From Rhizobium laguerreae (lineage in GTDB: Bacteria; Pseudomonadota; Alphaproteobacteria; Rhizobiales; Rhizobiaceae): a stretch of 64,000 nucleotides of DNA. The stretch spans positions 1-64,000 of the forward strand of contig NZ_MRDM01000029.1 in assembly GCF_002008165.1 (NCBI RefSeq), given 5' to 3'. Every line of letters begins with the position of its first letter. Within the stretch, counting starts at the first letter, position 1. The notes below the pieces were generated by a model that worked only from the letters and a program-made list of their open reading frames with translations, ran no database searches and was not told the origin of the DNA. Of the stretch, positions 18,337 to 26,780 are shown piece by piece. The position numbers and the translations under genes were made by a program.

Positions 18337-18579
18337 ATGACAGACAATCTCGTAAAAAACGCACGTGCCGTCTTCCCACCGGCTTTGGACACGCTCTCTG
18401 TCCACGACGTCATGGTGCCGTTCATCGAACAGGGCGGATACGCGTTTCTATTGGGGGAGAGCGAGGAATACCTCGCGTCGACGGATCGCTCGCAGCATCT
18501 CTCGCGAACTCCGCGACAGCTGAGAAGCCTATTCGGCAGCCCCGAAATTATGCCCGACATCGACTGTAGCCAGGTCTGA
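18337..18579 (+). CDS. Unrecognised 80-residue protein, possibly a truncated gene
   Basis: An ATG at 18337 follows the phosphatase stop by 16 bases with GGAG upstream. The protein (starting MTDNLVKNARAVFPPALD) contains LSVHDVMVPFIEQGGYAFLLGE, which looks like folded protein. I do not recognise a family. Its last 51 bases overlap the 3' end of the convergent DeoR gene, and the tail after residue 55 has low-complexity character. It may be the surviving N-terminal part of a longer gene cut by the incoming regulator gene. Confidence 0.45.
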   Translation: MTDNLVKNARAVFPPALDTLSVHDVMVPFIEQGGYAFLLGESEEYLASTDRSQHLSRTPRQLRSLFGSPEIMPDIDCSQV

Positions 18580-19350
18580 ACCTTCGCCCGCCCTCATCAG
18601 GCTAAAGCCTTCGTTCTCGAGTTCGCGAGCCAGCTCGTTATCGAGATTGGCCTCGACGACAAGGCAGTCGAAGTCCGACGGCCCGCCTACTCTGTAGGGA
18701 GCTTCCTCAGAGAACTTCTCTGTCAGCGCAAGTAGCGCGCATCGTCGGCTCTGCTTGATGACCATTTTCTTGAACGTGGCGTCGGCATGATCGTTCGCCG
18801 CAATACCAAACCCGATGGCTATCGCGCATCCGCCCACAAAGGCGAGATCGAAGTTGGTTTCTCTGATGACCGCTACTGCGGTGGCATCAACGGCACCGCC
18901 GATGGCTAAGTCTACCGACCCACCAATTGTTATCAGGCCCATGCCGCCGCGCTTGGCAACAGCTGCGGAGATATCCACTGAGTTCGTCGCGACGATTACG
19001 CCAATGTCCTTTGGGAGGAAGTCCACCATTGCGAGGTTTGTGCTGCCACAGTCCATGAAAACCAGCTCGCCAGGTCTGACAAGTTCCGCAGCTACACGCG
19101 CCAACTGCCGCTTTCTCTTGAGATCAGAATTTATTCTTGCGGATATAGGTTGGGCTGGTCGCGCGAGCGGAAGAGCGCCGCCGTAAACGCGACGACATAG
19201 GCCCTCTGCTGCGAGGGCTCGCAGATCGCGCCGAATGGCATCTTCCGACACGTCAAATTCGAGAGCAAGGGTCGCGGCGACGACCGACTGGCCGGCAGCG
19301 AGACGCTCCAGGATAACCTCGCGTCGCGATAGGGAAAATTCAGGTTTCAT
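18529..19350 (-). CDS. DeoR-family transcriptional regulator
   Basis: The 273-residue protein starts MKPEFSLSRREVILERL and has the DeoR winged helix (VSEDAIRRDLRALAAEGLCRRVYGGA, about residues 30-55). A sugar-phosphate-sensing domain follows, with the family block MDCGSTNLAMVDFLP. The frame is open upstream to 19503, but family alignment begins at 19350; the ribosome binding site there is poor. It is paralogous to the gene at 20917, sharing most motif sequences. Such regulators repress sugar catabolic operons and respond to phosphorylated sugars; the ABC/kinase/phosphatase operon is the obvious target. Confidence 0.87.
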   Translation of the reverse strand: MKPEFSLSRREVILERLAAGQSVVAATLALEFDVSEDAIRRDLRALAAEGLCRRVYGGALPLARPAQPISARINSDLKRKRQLARVAAELVRPGELVFMDCGSTNLAMVDFLPKDIGVIVATNSVDISAAVAKRGGMGLITIGGSVDLAIGGAVDATAVAVIRETNFDLAFVGGCAIAIGFGIAANDHADATFKKMVIKQSRRCALLALTEKFSEEAPYRVGGPSDFDCLVVEANLDNELARELENEGFSLMRAGEGSDLATVDVGHNFGAAE

Positions 19351-19757
19351 GAGCAATTGATATTGCTCGGGCTGAACGAGGTCAATGTTTGGCACCGGCT
19401 TTCCAACCTCGGACATAACGACTTCTGGCGGAGCCATATCCGCCGTCCGCTCTCTTCGATCTCGGCCATCCCAGACGCTGGAAATCCCAACGCGCGGGGC
19501 CATCGCTCGGGTATCGCATTGAAGATACCGATGACGCCCTGCCGAACGCGCTGGATGCCAAGCTCCGCAGCAAGTTTTTGCAACCCGGCCGCGGGCGTGT
19601 CGGCACCATCACTCGTCGGCATTTCCTCTTCCCGGTGACCTTGCGATCTGAACACTAATGCTAATGGGCCAAGCAGCGAGACGACCCGATCCGATCAGCT
19701 ATGCTAATTTCGCGTTCTTAACGAGAACCAACGACTCTCAGGTGGGCTTTATCGTGG
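19351..19757. other. 407-bp stretch without a confident gene
   Basis: The minus strand carries a frame (to 19655) containing a protein-like segment around LQKLAAELGIQRVRQGVIG. It overlaps the N-terminal extension frame of the DeoR gene and has no recognisable family. It may be a gene fragment. I call nothing here. Confidence 0.35.
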
Positions 19758-20920
19758 TCAGGACCTCGCGGTGACCGTTTTCGCAAGCATGGGAATCACG
19801 AATAGCAGAGCGGCCAGGAACCAAAACGCGTTCGGCAGGCCAGTGTGATTGGCGACAAAACCTACGGCCGCAGGGCCGATAAGGATACCCGCGTAGCCCA
19901 TTGAAGTCACCGCGGTAATAGCGAGATTTGCCGGCATCGCTTTTTGCGCCCCTGCCAAGCGGAAGAAGACCGGAGCCACGTTCGAACTTCCCAGACCGAT
20001 CAGCACGAACCCCGCCATGGCACCCAGATAGAACGGTGAGGCAAGCACCACCGCAATCCCGGCGACAGCCACCAGCCCACCGACGAAGAGAACGCTGAAA
20101 TCTCCGAACTTTGCAGTCACGCTGTCGCCGATCAGGCGGCCGGCTGTCATGGCGATCGCAAACATCATATATCCAAGGCCACCCTGCTCAGGCGGCACAC
20201 GGCCTTCAAGCGTGAGCAGCAATGCACCCCAATCGAGTATCGCGCCCTCGATCAGAAACATGATGACGGCCAGACTTGCGAGCAGAACCACAAATCCGTG
20301 GGAGTTACGAACAGAGGCGCATCGTCCTGTGCACGGGTTTCCAGCATGCGGGAAGCCGCCAGGACCGTGGCAACGAGCATCAGTGCCGTGCCTATCAACG
20401 CGGATGCCAGCAGGCTTGCTCCCAACGTCATGGCAAGTGTCATGACTGATGCACCAAAGAAGCCGCCGATGCTGAAGTGTGCATGGAACCCGGACATCAG
20501 CGGGACACTGTCCAGTTTCTCGACTTCGACGGCGTGGATGTTCATCGCAACTTCCAAGATACCAAGAAATCCACCGAAAAGTGCCAGGGCAACACCAAGG
20601 GTCAGAGGAGTGTTTGCAATAGCAAGAACAGGAAGAAGAACCGCCACCCCGAGGCCTCCTATGACGACAATGGGCTTGGTCCCAGTTCGCGAGGTGATAG
20701 GCCCGGCTGCAAGCATTGCAACGACAGACCCGAGACCCAAGCACAACAAAAGGATGCCCAGGACCGCCTCGTCTACGTTCAGGCGCTCCTTTGCGAAGGG
20801 TACCATAGGTGCCCAACAGGCGATGCTGAAGCCAGCGACAAGGAAGGCTAAGCGTGCGGCCACGCGCGGTGAATTGGCCAACAAAGTCATGGGATTATTT
20901 ACTTTCCTTGTCGGGTTCAT
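19758..20920 (-). pseudogene. MFS transporter broken by a one-base frameshift
   Basis: The first 205 or so codons (starting MNPTRKVNNPMTLLANSPRV) encode six MFS helices and run out of frame near 20300. The remaining six helices (from HGFVVLLASLAVIMFLIEG) continue in another frame to 19758. Restoring one G to the GGG run at 20300-20302 would join them as VTP-HGFVVLL, giving a normal 12-helix protein of about 387 residues. The start ATG overlaps the DeoR stop as ATGA, so it was an operon partner. Substrate class: FucP/YbjJ-like sugar or drug carrier, not certain. A sequencing error is possible. Confidence 0.8.
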
Positions 20921-21705
20921 CTGGAAACGACGGGACGGTCCGAATTTTTCATCAGGCTGTATCCAGCTGTCACCAACGCGTCTCTATCAGTTGGGGAAAA
21001 TTCGTTGCCGACGATCAGGATGTCGATCTCGGAGCCTGTCGCAACCACATGCGGAGCTCGATCGTGAAGTTTGTCGATGGTTACCATGACGACACTGATC
21101 GAGCTTCTCCTTATTAGAGTCCGTTTGAAAATGCTGTCAGCAAAATCGTGCACAGAGAGTCCGCTCGATGGGGATATGGCGCACGCTCCGATGAAGCATC
21201 TGTCGATGTTCAGCCCTTCAACCAGCGCTACAGCTGCGGCGTCAACGCACCCTCCAACGACTGGACTGACGTCGCCACCGACCATCATGAGTGGCAAATC
21301 ACCACGCGAGAAGATCTCAGCCGCGATATGAATCGAGTTCGTCGCCACGGTAATGTTCTTGTCCTCGGGCAGATACTGAACGATCGCAAGATTAGTACTG
21401 CCGGAGTCTAAGAACAGGTACTCGCCCTCCTGAACCGTCCCCGCGGCAAGCCGCGCAAGGTTCGACTTTTCCACGGTAGCCACGCTCAATCGCGCGGCCA
21501 TGGAATGAGGCTTGGAAACCGGAGGCAACGCACCTCCATATACCCTTCTGCAACGGCCTTCCTCCGCAAGCGCTCTAAGGTCTCTGCGCACAGCGTCCTC
21601 CGACACGCTGAACTCTGCGGCGAGTTCCGCTGAGACAACCGGTTGGCCATTTGCCAACCGGGCGCTGATATGGTCACGACGTGATAACGCGAAAACGGGC
21701 TGCAT
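20917..21705 (-). CDS. DeoR-family transcriptional regulator (second paralogue)
   Basis: The 262-residue protein starts MQPVFALSRRDHISARL and has the same winged-helix block (SEDAVRRDLRALAEEGRCRRVYGGA) and effector block (LDSGSTNLAIVQYLPED) as the gene at 18529. The start at 21705 is set by alignment with that paralogue. Its stop overlaps the MFS start (ATGA), so regulator and transporter were co-translated. A perfect inverted repeat at 21743-21756 lies 38 bases upstream and may be its own operator. Confidence 0.87.
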   Translation of the reverse strand: MQPVFALSRRDHISARLANGQPVVSAELAAEFSVSEDAVRRDLRALAEEGRCRRVYGGALPPVSKPHSMAARLSVATVEKSNLARLAAGTVQEGEYLFLDSGSTNLAIVQYLPEDKNITVATNSIHIAAEIFSRGDLPLMMVGGDVSPVVGGCVDAAAVALVEGLNIDRCFIGACAISPSSGLSVHDFADSIFKRTLIRRSSISVVMVTIDKLHDRAPHVVATGSEIDILIVGNEFSPTDRDALVTAGYSLMKNSDRPVVSR

Positions 21706-21742
21706 GCCGGCTATGTATTTGGAATCCAATCGTGCGTCAATA

Positions 21743-21756
21743 TGCACTAATGTGCA
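21743..21756. promoter_or_regulatory. Inverted repeat TGCAC-TAAT-GTGCA upstream of DeoR gene
   Basis: A perfect 5-4-5 inverted repeat sits 38 bases before the regulator start, where autorepression would be expected. It resembles the repeat at 17453-17466 in arm sequence and spacing. No binding evidence is available from sequence alone. Confidence 0.45.
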
Positions 21757-21917
21757 CAACTTGACGAATCTTGGCTATCTGTGTCGTCTTTTTGGCCAAC
21801 AACGAGCGCAAACAAGCGCACATCTGCATTCAAGACTCCAGCGAAATCGGTGCATTGGCCGCGCCGAGCCGGCACTTCCGGAGGATGAACAAGGCGAAAC
21901 GTCAGTTCTCTTCAGTG

Positions 21918-22154
21918 GAAGGCGGCGACCAATCCATCCGGCACCGTGTTGCGTGGAATGAACTGCTCGGCGATCCATCAAGGGGAATATGTCTACGATT
22001 GGAAGAGACGCGGTCTGATCACATTCAGTGCGAATTCATCGAGCTCAGCCCGATCTGATTTGGCCCGTCAATGCACTGAGCTCGAAGTTGGCGCATTTAC
22101 GCGCGTGGCGGCCAGCCCGACGTAACTGCCGATCAGAACGGTCGCCATCTCCTC
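21918..22154. repeat. 237-bp direct duplication, copy 1
   Basis: This segment is closely similar (by eye, over four-fifths identical) to 23532-23769 in the same orientation. It contains, on the minus strand, the C-terminal coding part of the small protein encoded intact at 23683-23919. The two copies flank the hypothetical gene at 22338 and the broken sunset-domain gene. Confidence 0.8.
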
Positions 22155-22161
22155 CCTGCTG

Positions 22162-22250
22162 ATGTCGAAGGCGGTCCGTGAATGATATCGGTACTGCGAG
22201 GTGGAGTGGGACGATCAAGCGTCCTCGTTTTTATGTGATGCCGCCATCGA
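22162..22250 (+). pseudogene. Inverted N-terminal fragment of the 23683-23919 small gene
   Basis: The plus strand encodes MSKAVRE, then a stop where the intact gene has Trp (TGG to TGA), then YRYCEVEWDDQASSFLCDAAID. This matches the front half of the gene at 23683-23919, but here it lies on the opposite strand to its own C-terminal half (in the repeat just to the left). The middle of the gene is missing. This is a scrambled, dead copy. Confidence 0.8.
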
Positions 22251-22337
22251 TGCCGGCCAAGAGCGGGTGGACGCCGATGAAGTCGCCGTAGACGAAGGTG
22301 CCGGCCGACGCAATTACATGCTCACCAACCGTAGCTC

Positions 22338-22817
22338 TTACGCAAATCGCTCAAGCATTTTACGAAGTAGCTCGTTTTCTGAGAGCAGCGATTTCCGGTA
22401 AACAGCCTCTTGTGCATTTCCTTGGACGCGCGCGTTGCCTTCGTCCTGTGCGCGAGCAATCCTCGCATGTGGAAGCGATGCATTCCGGCGGCCCCAAGCC
22501 GTTCCAACCACCTGTGGCGCTCTTGGCTTCGACAAACCAATTTGCTTACGCGGTATGCCAGTGGTTCCGGTTATCTCGACGGCCGAATATACTTCGTCCG
22601 TTGATGAAGGGGCCTGCTGAATGGCGGGGCTGTTGGCCGGGATGGATGCCACCACCTCCAGTTCCGTTAACGCCATTCCGGTTTGCGCAATTCGCTCGTC
22701 CAGCTCTCGTATCCAAGCTTCGTATTTCTCTCGCCAGGGACTGCCATCGGGGTGCGAAGCTAACTTTGTTACGGCCAACCGGCGTTGATCTCGATATAGT
22801 GCTAACTTGAATTTCAT
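22338..22817 (-). CDS. Hypothetical protein, charged and partly helical
   Basis: The 159-residue product begins MKFKLALYRDQRRLAVTKLA and has a charged helical segment (REKYEAWIRELDERIAQTG, about residues 30-48). A less ordered middle follows, and the C-terminus (SENELLRKMLERFA) may be another helix. AGGTGG five bases before the ATG at 22817 is a good ribosome binding site and sets this start over one 54 bases upstream. I do not recognise a family. The second half has low-complexity basic stretches and could be frameshifted relative to an ancestral gene. It sits between the two copies of a duplication. Confidence 0.5.
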   Translation of the reverse strand: MKFKLALYRDQRRLAVTKLASHPDGSPWREKYEAWIRELDERIAQTGMALTELEVVASIPANSPAIQQAPSSTDEVYSAVEITGTTGIPRKQIGLSKPRAPQVVGTAWGRRNASLPHARIARAQDEGNARVQGNAQEAVYRKSLLSENELLRKMLERFA

Positions 22818-23085
22818 GTGACCACCTGCTCTCAAACGACATCTAGCCGATTCAGAACATAAAGTGAACATATCTCAAACTGTTTCAACTTCAGTTTGCC
22901 CCTATTGCACCGCTTCGCGCTCCGCCTTGCAAAAATACGCCTCGCGCAGATCTCGTTCGCCTGACGATGCTCGCGGCTCTTGGAAATAATCGACGTCAAG
23001 GGAGTACATCTATTATCCAAAGCGTTTTCTCGCCCCCGGCCAATGACAAGAGTGCCACTCGCTGCAGGCACCGCCTCCGCGACCG

Positions 23086-23348
23086 TCATCGTCCAGCTCG
23101 TCGCCATCCAGCCGAACGGGCATCCGCTTCCGAGCAAAACCAGCGTTCGCCATACTCGGATCGGATGATGGTCGCTTCGTAATCCTCTTGGCCTTTGACG
23201 TGGTAAATCTTGGCTCCCGAACCAATCGACACATTACCCTTGATGTCACAGGCAGGGTCGTAAACTCGCGAGGCAGAAGAGTGTAGCCGCCAGAGCCGAG
23301 AAAGGCTGCGGTCGAAGACGCAATTACAAGAAGTGAAAACTTGCTCAT
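23086..23348 (-). pseudogene. Frameshifted secreted sunset-domain (ExoI-like tail) protein
   Basis: The gene starts at 23348 with a signal or anchor sequence (MSKFSLLVIASSTAAFLGSG) and reads PREFTTL before losing frame near 23255. In the next frame the sequence continues CDIKGNVSIGSGAKIYH and then YGERWFCSEADARSAGWRR to a stop at 23086-23088. That is the CxIKGN...GERWFCSEAEA...AGW pattern of small rhizobial sunset-domain proteins. One missing base explains the break, between the export signal and the domain. Function of such proteins is not established; some carry a nuclease domain, absent here. Confidence 0.75.
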
Positions 23349-23531
23349 ACGTTTTTATCGCAGAGATTGTTTTATTTTCGGTCTTTGCATTACTTAAAGT
23401 TGTAGGAACTCACCATCTGGTCGCTTGCACCTGCGCTTCCTAGAGCGCGTCCACCGAGAGCTAGACCGATGGTTCCCGAAACTGAAGGACCAGTCCGATA
23501 CCTCGGGCATGTTCTGGCGGTACATCGCTCT
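23349..23531. other. Gap between broken gene and repeat
   Basis: The minus strand contains protein-like fragments (for example SGTIGLALGGRALGSAGA) without start or family. It is part of the decayed region and no gene is called. Confidence 0.35.
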
Positions 23532-23769
23532 GAAAGCGGCGACCAATCCATCCGGTACCGTGGTGCCTGGAATGAGCTGCTCAGCAATCGATCAAGGCGA
23601 ATATGTCTACGACTGAAAGAAGACGCGGTCTGATCACATTCCGTGCGAATTCGTCGAGTTTAGCCCGATCTGATTTGGCCTGTTAATGCATTGAGCTCGA
23701 AGATGGCGCGTTTACGCGCGTGGCGGCCAGCCCAACGTAAGTGCCAATCAAAACGGTCGCCATCTCCTC
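23532..23769. repeat. 237-bp direct duplication, copy 2
   Basis: This is the partner of 21918-22154 in the same orientation. Here it runs intact into the C-terminal half of the minus-strand gene ending at 23683, so this copy is probably the ancestral arrangement. Confidence 0.8.
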
Positions 23770-23919
23770 AACCGAGCGACAGCCCTCGTTGTAGAGTTCG
23801 ATTGCGGCATCACACAAGAACGAGGACGCTTGATCGTCCCACTCCACCTCGTAGTGCCGATACCATTCACGGACCGCCTTCGACATCAGCAGGTGGTCGT
23901 TCTCAATGCACTTGGACAT
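23683..23919 (-). CDS. Small conserved hypothetical protein
   Basis: The 78-residue product (67 if it starts at the ATG at 23886) contains KAVREWYRHYEVEWDDQAS, then FLCDAAIELYNEG and VEEMATVLIGTYVGLAATRVN. It looks like a compact helical protein without signal or membrane segment. I know no function. It has a scrambled partial copy at 22085-22250, whose conservation at codon level suggests both descend from a real gene. No strong ribosome binding site precedes either start. Confidence 0.6.
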   Translation of the reverse strand: MSKCIENDHLLMSKAVREWYRHYEVEWDDQASSFLCDAAIELYNEGCRSVEEMATVLIGTYVGLAATRVNAPSSSSMH

Positions 23920-24064
23920 GCGTTACCCCAGACATGGAGGCGGCAGGCCTGCGTGGCTATGACTGCTTCGTTACGATAGCGGCGTCGCCATGAACCCAGA
24001 CTAGGAAGACAGGACACCCCCGTGACCTGCCTCGTCCGTGGACAGAGCAACGTCGTTCGGCCGT

Positions 24065-24247
24065 CTAACGGCGGTCAATCTCAGCCTCGACCTTCTTCCT
24101 CGAGTTTCCAGCGTTCTTCACGGCCTTCGTGACGGCATCTTTCGAGACGCCCTCCTTCTTTGCTTCGTACTTGACCTCGTGATCCTGGCCGCCGGCCACG
24201 CGGGCTCGATCCTGTGCGCGGCCGCGGGATGTCGGTGTCTGTGCCAT
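24065..24247 (-). CDS. DUF3606-domain protein
   Basis: The 60-residue basic protein reads QDRARVAGGQDHEVKYEAKK near residue 12, then GVSKDAVTKAVKNAGNSRKK and VEAEIDRR. This is the DUF3606 pattern found in many rhizobial small proteins, often stress-linked. GAAGGAGA lies seven bases before the ATG at 24247, which fixes the start within a longer open frame. Function is unknown. It is divergent from the two Ku genes. Confidence 0.8.
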   Translation of the reverse strand: MAQTPTSRGRAQDRARVAGGQDHEVKYEAKKEGVSKDAVTKAVKNAGNSRKKVEAEIDRR

Positions 24248-24582
24248 CGGGCTTCTCCTTCGAATGAGCGTCCGCATTAGAAACTCACAACGATTCCGGT
24301 GGTTCCCGGGGCGATAGTGGATGATGATGCTGCTTAAAACGGCTGCGGAATTCCCTAAGCGGTGCGCGCGCATGGTGCTGGAGGAAGCAGGTTGCTGTGG
24401 CTCTCGAACTAAACAATCTCCACGGCTTTCCACTACTGCCGGGCGCAATTCGATGAGCGGAGACGGCGGAATCAATTTGGGAGAGAAATTCCGTAAACTA
24501 TTGAAAAATGATTCGTTTTGTGTCGGAACGAATCACCCTGACACGTCTTTGAGTCGCGGATTAGTGATTCGGAGTATTTGTC
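24248..24582. other. Divergent gap between DUF3606 gene and Ku operon
   Basis: This 335-base stretch should hold promoters for both sides. A GGAAC at 24524-24528 resembles the -35 of EcfG general-stress promoters, but no CGTT follows at the required 16-17 bases, so I do not call a promoter. No gene is seen. Confidence 0.4.
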
Positions 24583-25488
24583 ATGCCGTCAGGACAGCGT
24601 GCGCAGTGGAAAGGCTTTCTGAAGTTCGGCAAGGTAAGCTGCGGCGTCGCTCTCTATACGGCAGCCTCGACCAGCGAGCGCATCACCTTCAACACCATCA
24701 ACAAGGCCACGGGCAACCGGGTCAACCGCATCTTCATAGACAGCGAGACCGAGGATCCGGTGCCGAAGGAAGCCCAGACCAAGGGCTTCGAGATCGAGAA
24801 TGGCCAGTACATCATCATCGATCCCGAGGAAATTTCCGCCGCGATCCCTGAGAGCAACAAAACGCTCGAGATCGAAGCGTTCATCCCGTGCTCCGACGTC
24901 GACGACGTCTACTTCGACAAGCCGTACTACCTCACGCCCGACAAGATGGGCGGAGACGCGTTCGTGGCTCTCCGCGATGCGATGAAGAAGTCGATGGTCG
25001 CGGCCATCGCCCGCACCGTCCTATTCCGTCGCATGCGTACGGTGCTGATACGGCCGCACGGCAAGGGCCTGATCGCCAGCACGCTCAACTACGACTACGA
25101 GGTTCGTTCCTCCGAGAAGGCTTTCGAGGAGATGCCCAAGCTCAAGATTAAAGGCGAGATGCTCGATCTCGCCAAGCACATCATCAGCACCAAGAAGGGC
25201 GAGTTCGATCCGGCGACCTTCGATGACCGCTACGAAGCCGCCCTCGCGGATCTGGTGAAGGCGAAGCTGGAAGGCAAATCACTTCCAAAGCCGAAGAAGG
25301 TCCAGGTCTCGAAGCCCAACGATCTGCTGGCCGCGCTCCGCGAGAGCGCAGGTTTGATGAAGGCCGCTGCGGACAAACCGAAACGCACTGCCGCCAACGC
25401 TAACACTGGGACCGGAAGGCAGCGCGCCGCGCGGGCGGCAGCAAAGTCCGCCGCTTCAAAGGCTGCCCCGCAGCGCAAAGCCAGCTAG
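24583..25488 (+). CDS. Ku DNA end-binding protein (first of two)
   Basis: The 301-residue protein is a bacterial Ku: WKGFLKFGKVSCGVALYTA near residue 9, ITFNTINKATGNRV near 33, IEAFIPCSDVDDVYFDKPYYL near 97, and a lysine/alanine-rich C-terminal tail (about 260-301). Ku homodimers or heterodimers bind broken DNA ends and recruit LigD for non-homologous end joining. The start follows GTATTTGTC with no strong ribosome binding site. A second Ku gene follows after 11 bases. No ligD lies in the window. Confidence 0.93.
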   Translation: MPSGQRAQWKGFLKFGKVSCGVALYTAASTSERITFNTINKATGNRVNRIFIDSETEDPVPKEAQTKGFEIENGQYIIIDPEEISAAIPESNKTLEIEAFIPCSDVDDVYFDKPYYLTPDKMGGDAFVALRDAMKKSMVAAIARTVLFRRMRTVLIRPHGKGLIASTLNYDYEVRSSEKAFEEMPKLKIKGEMLDLAKHIISTKKGEFDPATFDDRYEAALADLVKAKLEGKSLPKPKKVQVSKPNDLLAALRESAGLMKAAADKPKRTAANANTGTGRQRAARAAAKSAASKAAPQRKAS

Positions 25489-25499
25489 GGAGATAGGTC

Positions 25500-26312
25500 A
25501 TGGCTCCGAAATATTACTGGAAAGGCTATCTCAAACTCTCCCTGGTCACCTGCCCCGTTGCGATGACCCCGGCCACGAGCGAAAGCGAGAAGGTTCGCTT
25601 CCATACACTCAACAAAGAGACGGGCAACCGCGTCGTCTCCCGGTACATCGATTCCGTCACGGGCAAGCCAGTCAAGGACGAGAACGAAGCCAAGGGCTAC
25701 GCTCGCGGGGAGAACGACTACGTTATCCTCACCGAGGACGATCTGGATGCCGTTGCGCTCGACACGGTGAAGACGATCGACATTGACAAGTTCGTCCCGG
25801 CCGACAGCATCGAGTGGATCTACCTTGAGAAGCCACATTACCTGATGCCGGACGACGCCGTCGGCAACGAGGCATTTGCGGTGATCAGGGATGCCATGAG
25901 AGCCGACAAGGTTTTCGGCGTGTCAAAGCTCGTGATGGGCCGCCGAGAGCGGGCGGTCGTCCTGGAACCGCGCGGCGAAGGCATCGTGCTCTGGACGCTG
26001 CGTTTCGGCGACGAGGTTCGACCGGAGGAGAATTACTTCGAGGAAATCGACGAGCAGGCCGATCCGGATCTCATTCCCCTTGTGCAGCAGCTTATCAAGA
26101 AGAAGACCGCGCGTTGGTCTCCGGACATGGTGAGTGATCCAATCCAGGAGAGCCTGCTCAAGATCATCGCTGAGAAGAAGAAGGCGCTGAAGCCGAGAAA
26201 GGCGGCGAAGGGGAAAGCGGCCGAAGCCGCTCCGAAGTCCAATGTGGTCAGCATCATGGACGCGCTCCGCAAGAGCGTCGAGGCAGATCTCAAAGGTAGG
26301 AAGTCAGGATAG
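25500..26312 (+). CDS. Ku DNA end-binding protein (second of two)
   Basis: The 270-residue protein is again Ku: YWKGYLKLSLVTCPVAMTPA near residue 5, VRFHTLNKETGNRVVSRYID near 33, DIDKFVPADSIEWIYLEKPHYL near 100 and a basic tail from about 225. It differs widely from its neighbour, so the pair is an old duplication and may act as a heterodimer, as reported for Sinorhizobium Ku pairs. GGGAGATAGGTC before the ATG is a good ribosome binding site. It is co-directional and probably in one operon with the first Ku and the next small gene. Confidence 0.93.
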   Translation: MAPKYYWKGYLKLSLVTCPVAMTPATSESEKVRFHTLNKETGNRVVSRYIDSVTGKPVKDENEAKGYARGENDYVILTEDDLDAVALDTVKTIDIDKFVPADSIEWIYLEKPHYLMPDDAVGNEAFAVIRDAMRADKVFGVSKLVMGRRERAVVLEPRGEGIVLWTLRFGDEVRPEENYFEEIDEQADPDLIPLVQQLIKKKTARWSPDMVSDPIQESLLKIIAEKKKALKPRKAAKGKAAEAAPKSNVVSIMDALRKSVEADLKGRKSG

Positions 26313-26316
26313 TCAG

Positions 26317-26580
26317 ATGCACTTGCTGGAAACGAAGATTGTTCACGAGACAACCGGATGGCGGGTAGACTTTGTCGGCGACGACGGCGAAGCGGTGTCG
26401 ATCAAGGTCGCGGACGGTCACGCTGCAAGCGAAGACGAGGCCATTGAGCGTGCGAAAGAGGTCATGGTTCAGTTGACGGCATATGGCACGCGTGGCGGCG
26501 GCCGGAGCATCAACCCGTACGATGCCGCCAGCAATGGAAACTTTGACGACGACGAGCCGTTGCTGGATACCTGGCACTGA
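26317..26580 (+). CDS. Small acidic protein encoded after the Ku pair
   Basis: The 87-residue product begins MHLLETKIVHETTGWRVDF, reads GDDGEAVSIKVADGHAAS and AIERAKEVMVQLTAYG, and ends acidic (DDDEPLLDTWH). It starts four bases after the second Ku stop, with AGGA upstream. I do not recognise a named family. A beta-strand-rich front and one helix seem likely. Tight coupling to the Ku genes suggests a role with end joining or simply co-expression under stress. Confidence 0.7.
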   Translation: MHLLETKIVHETTGWRVDFVGDDGEAVSIKVADGHAASEDEAIERAKEVMVQLTAYGTRGGGRSINPYDAASNGNFDDDEPLLDTWH

Positions 26581-26780
26581 TCCGCCCTGAGCAACTCCAG
26601 CCTCTCAGGCAAAAAAAGGCCGTGGCGATACCGCACCGACCTTGCTCATGATCGCCTTCGTACCAGTGCCAGTACATCCGTGGTCAAAAGCATTTCAGCG
26701 ATGTGGCCTTGCGAGCAAAGAAATTCAGTGCTCATGACCTTGCCCCGTTGAAATAATCCATTTTGAAGTAAGCTCTGGCC

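Noticed and set aside
21771..22058. Plus-strand 95-codon frame through repeat copy 1
   Set aside because: Its counterpart in copy 2 has shifted frames and an early stop, so coding is not conserved between copies.
24524..24560. EcfG-type stress promoter before the first Ku gene
   Set aside because: GGAAC is present, but no CGTT follows at 16-17 bases; the nearest CGT lies too close.
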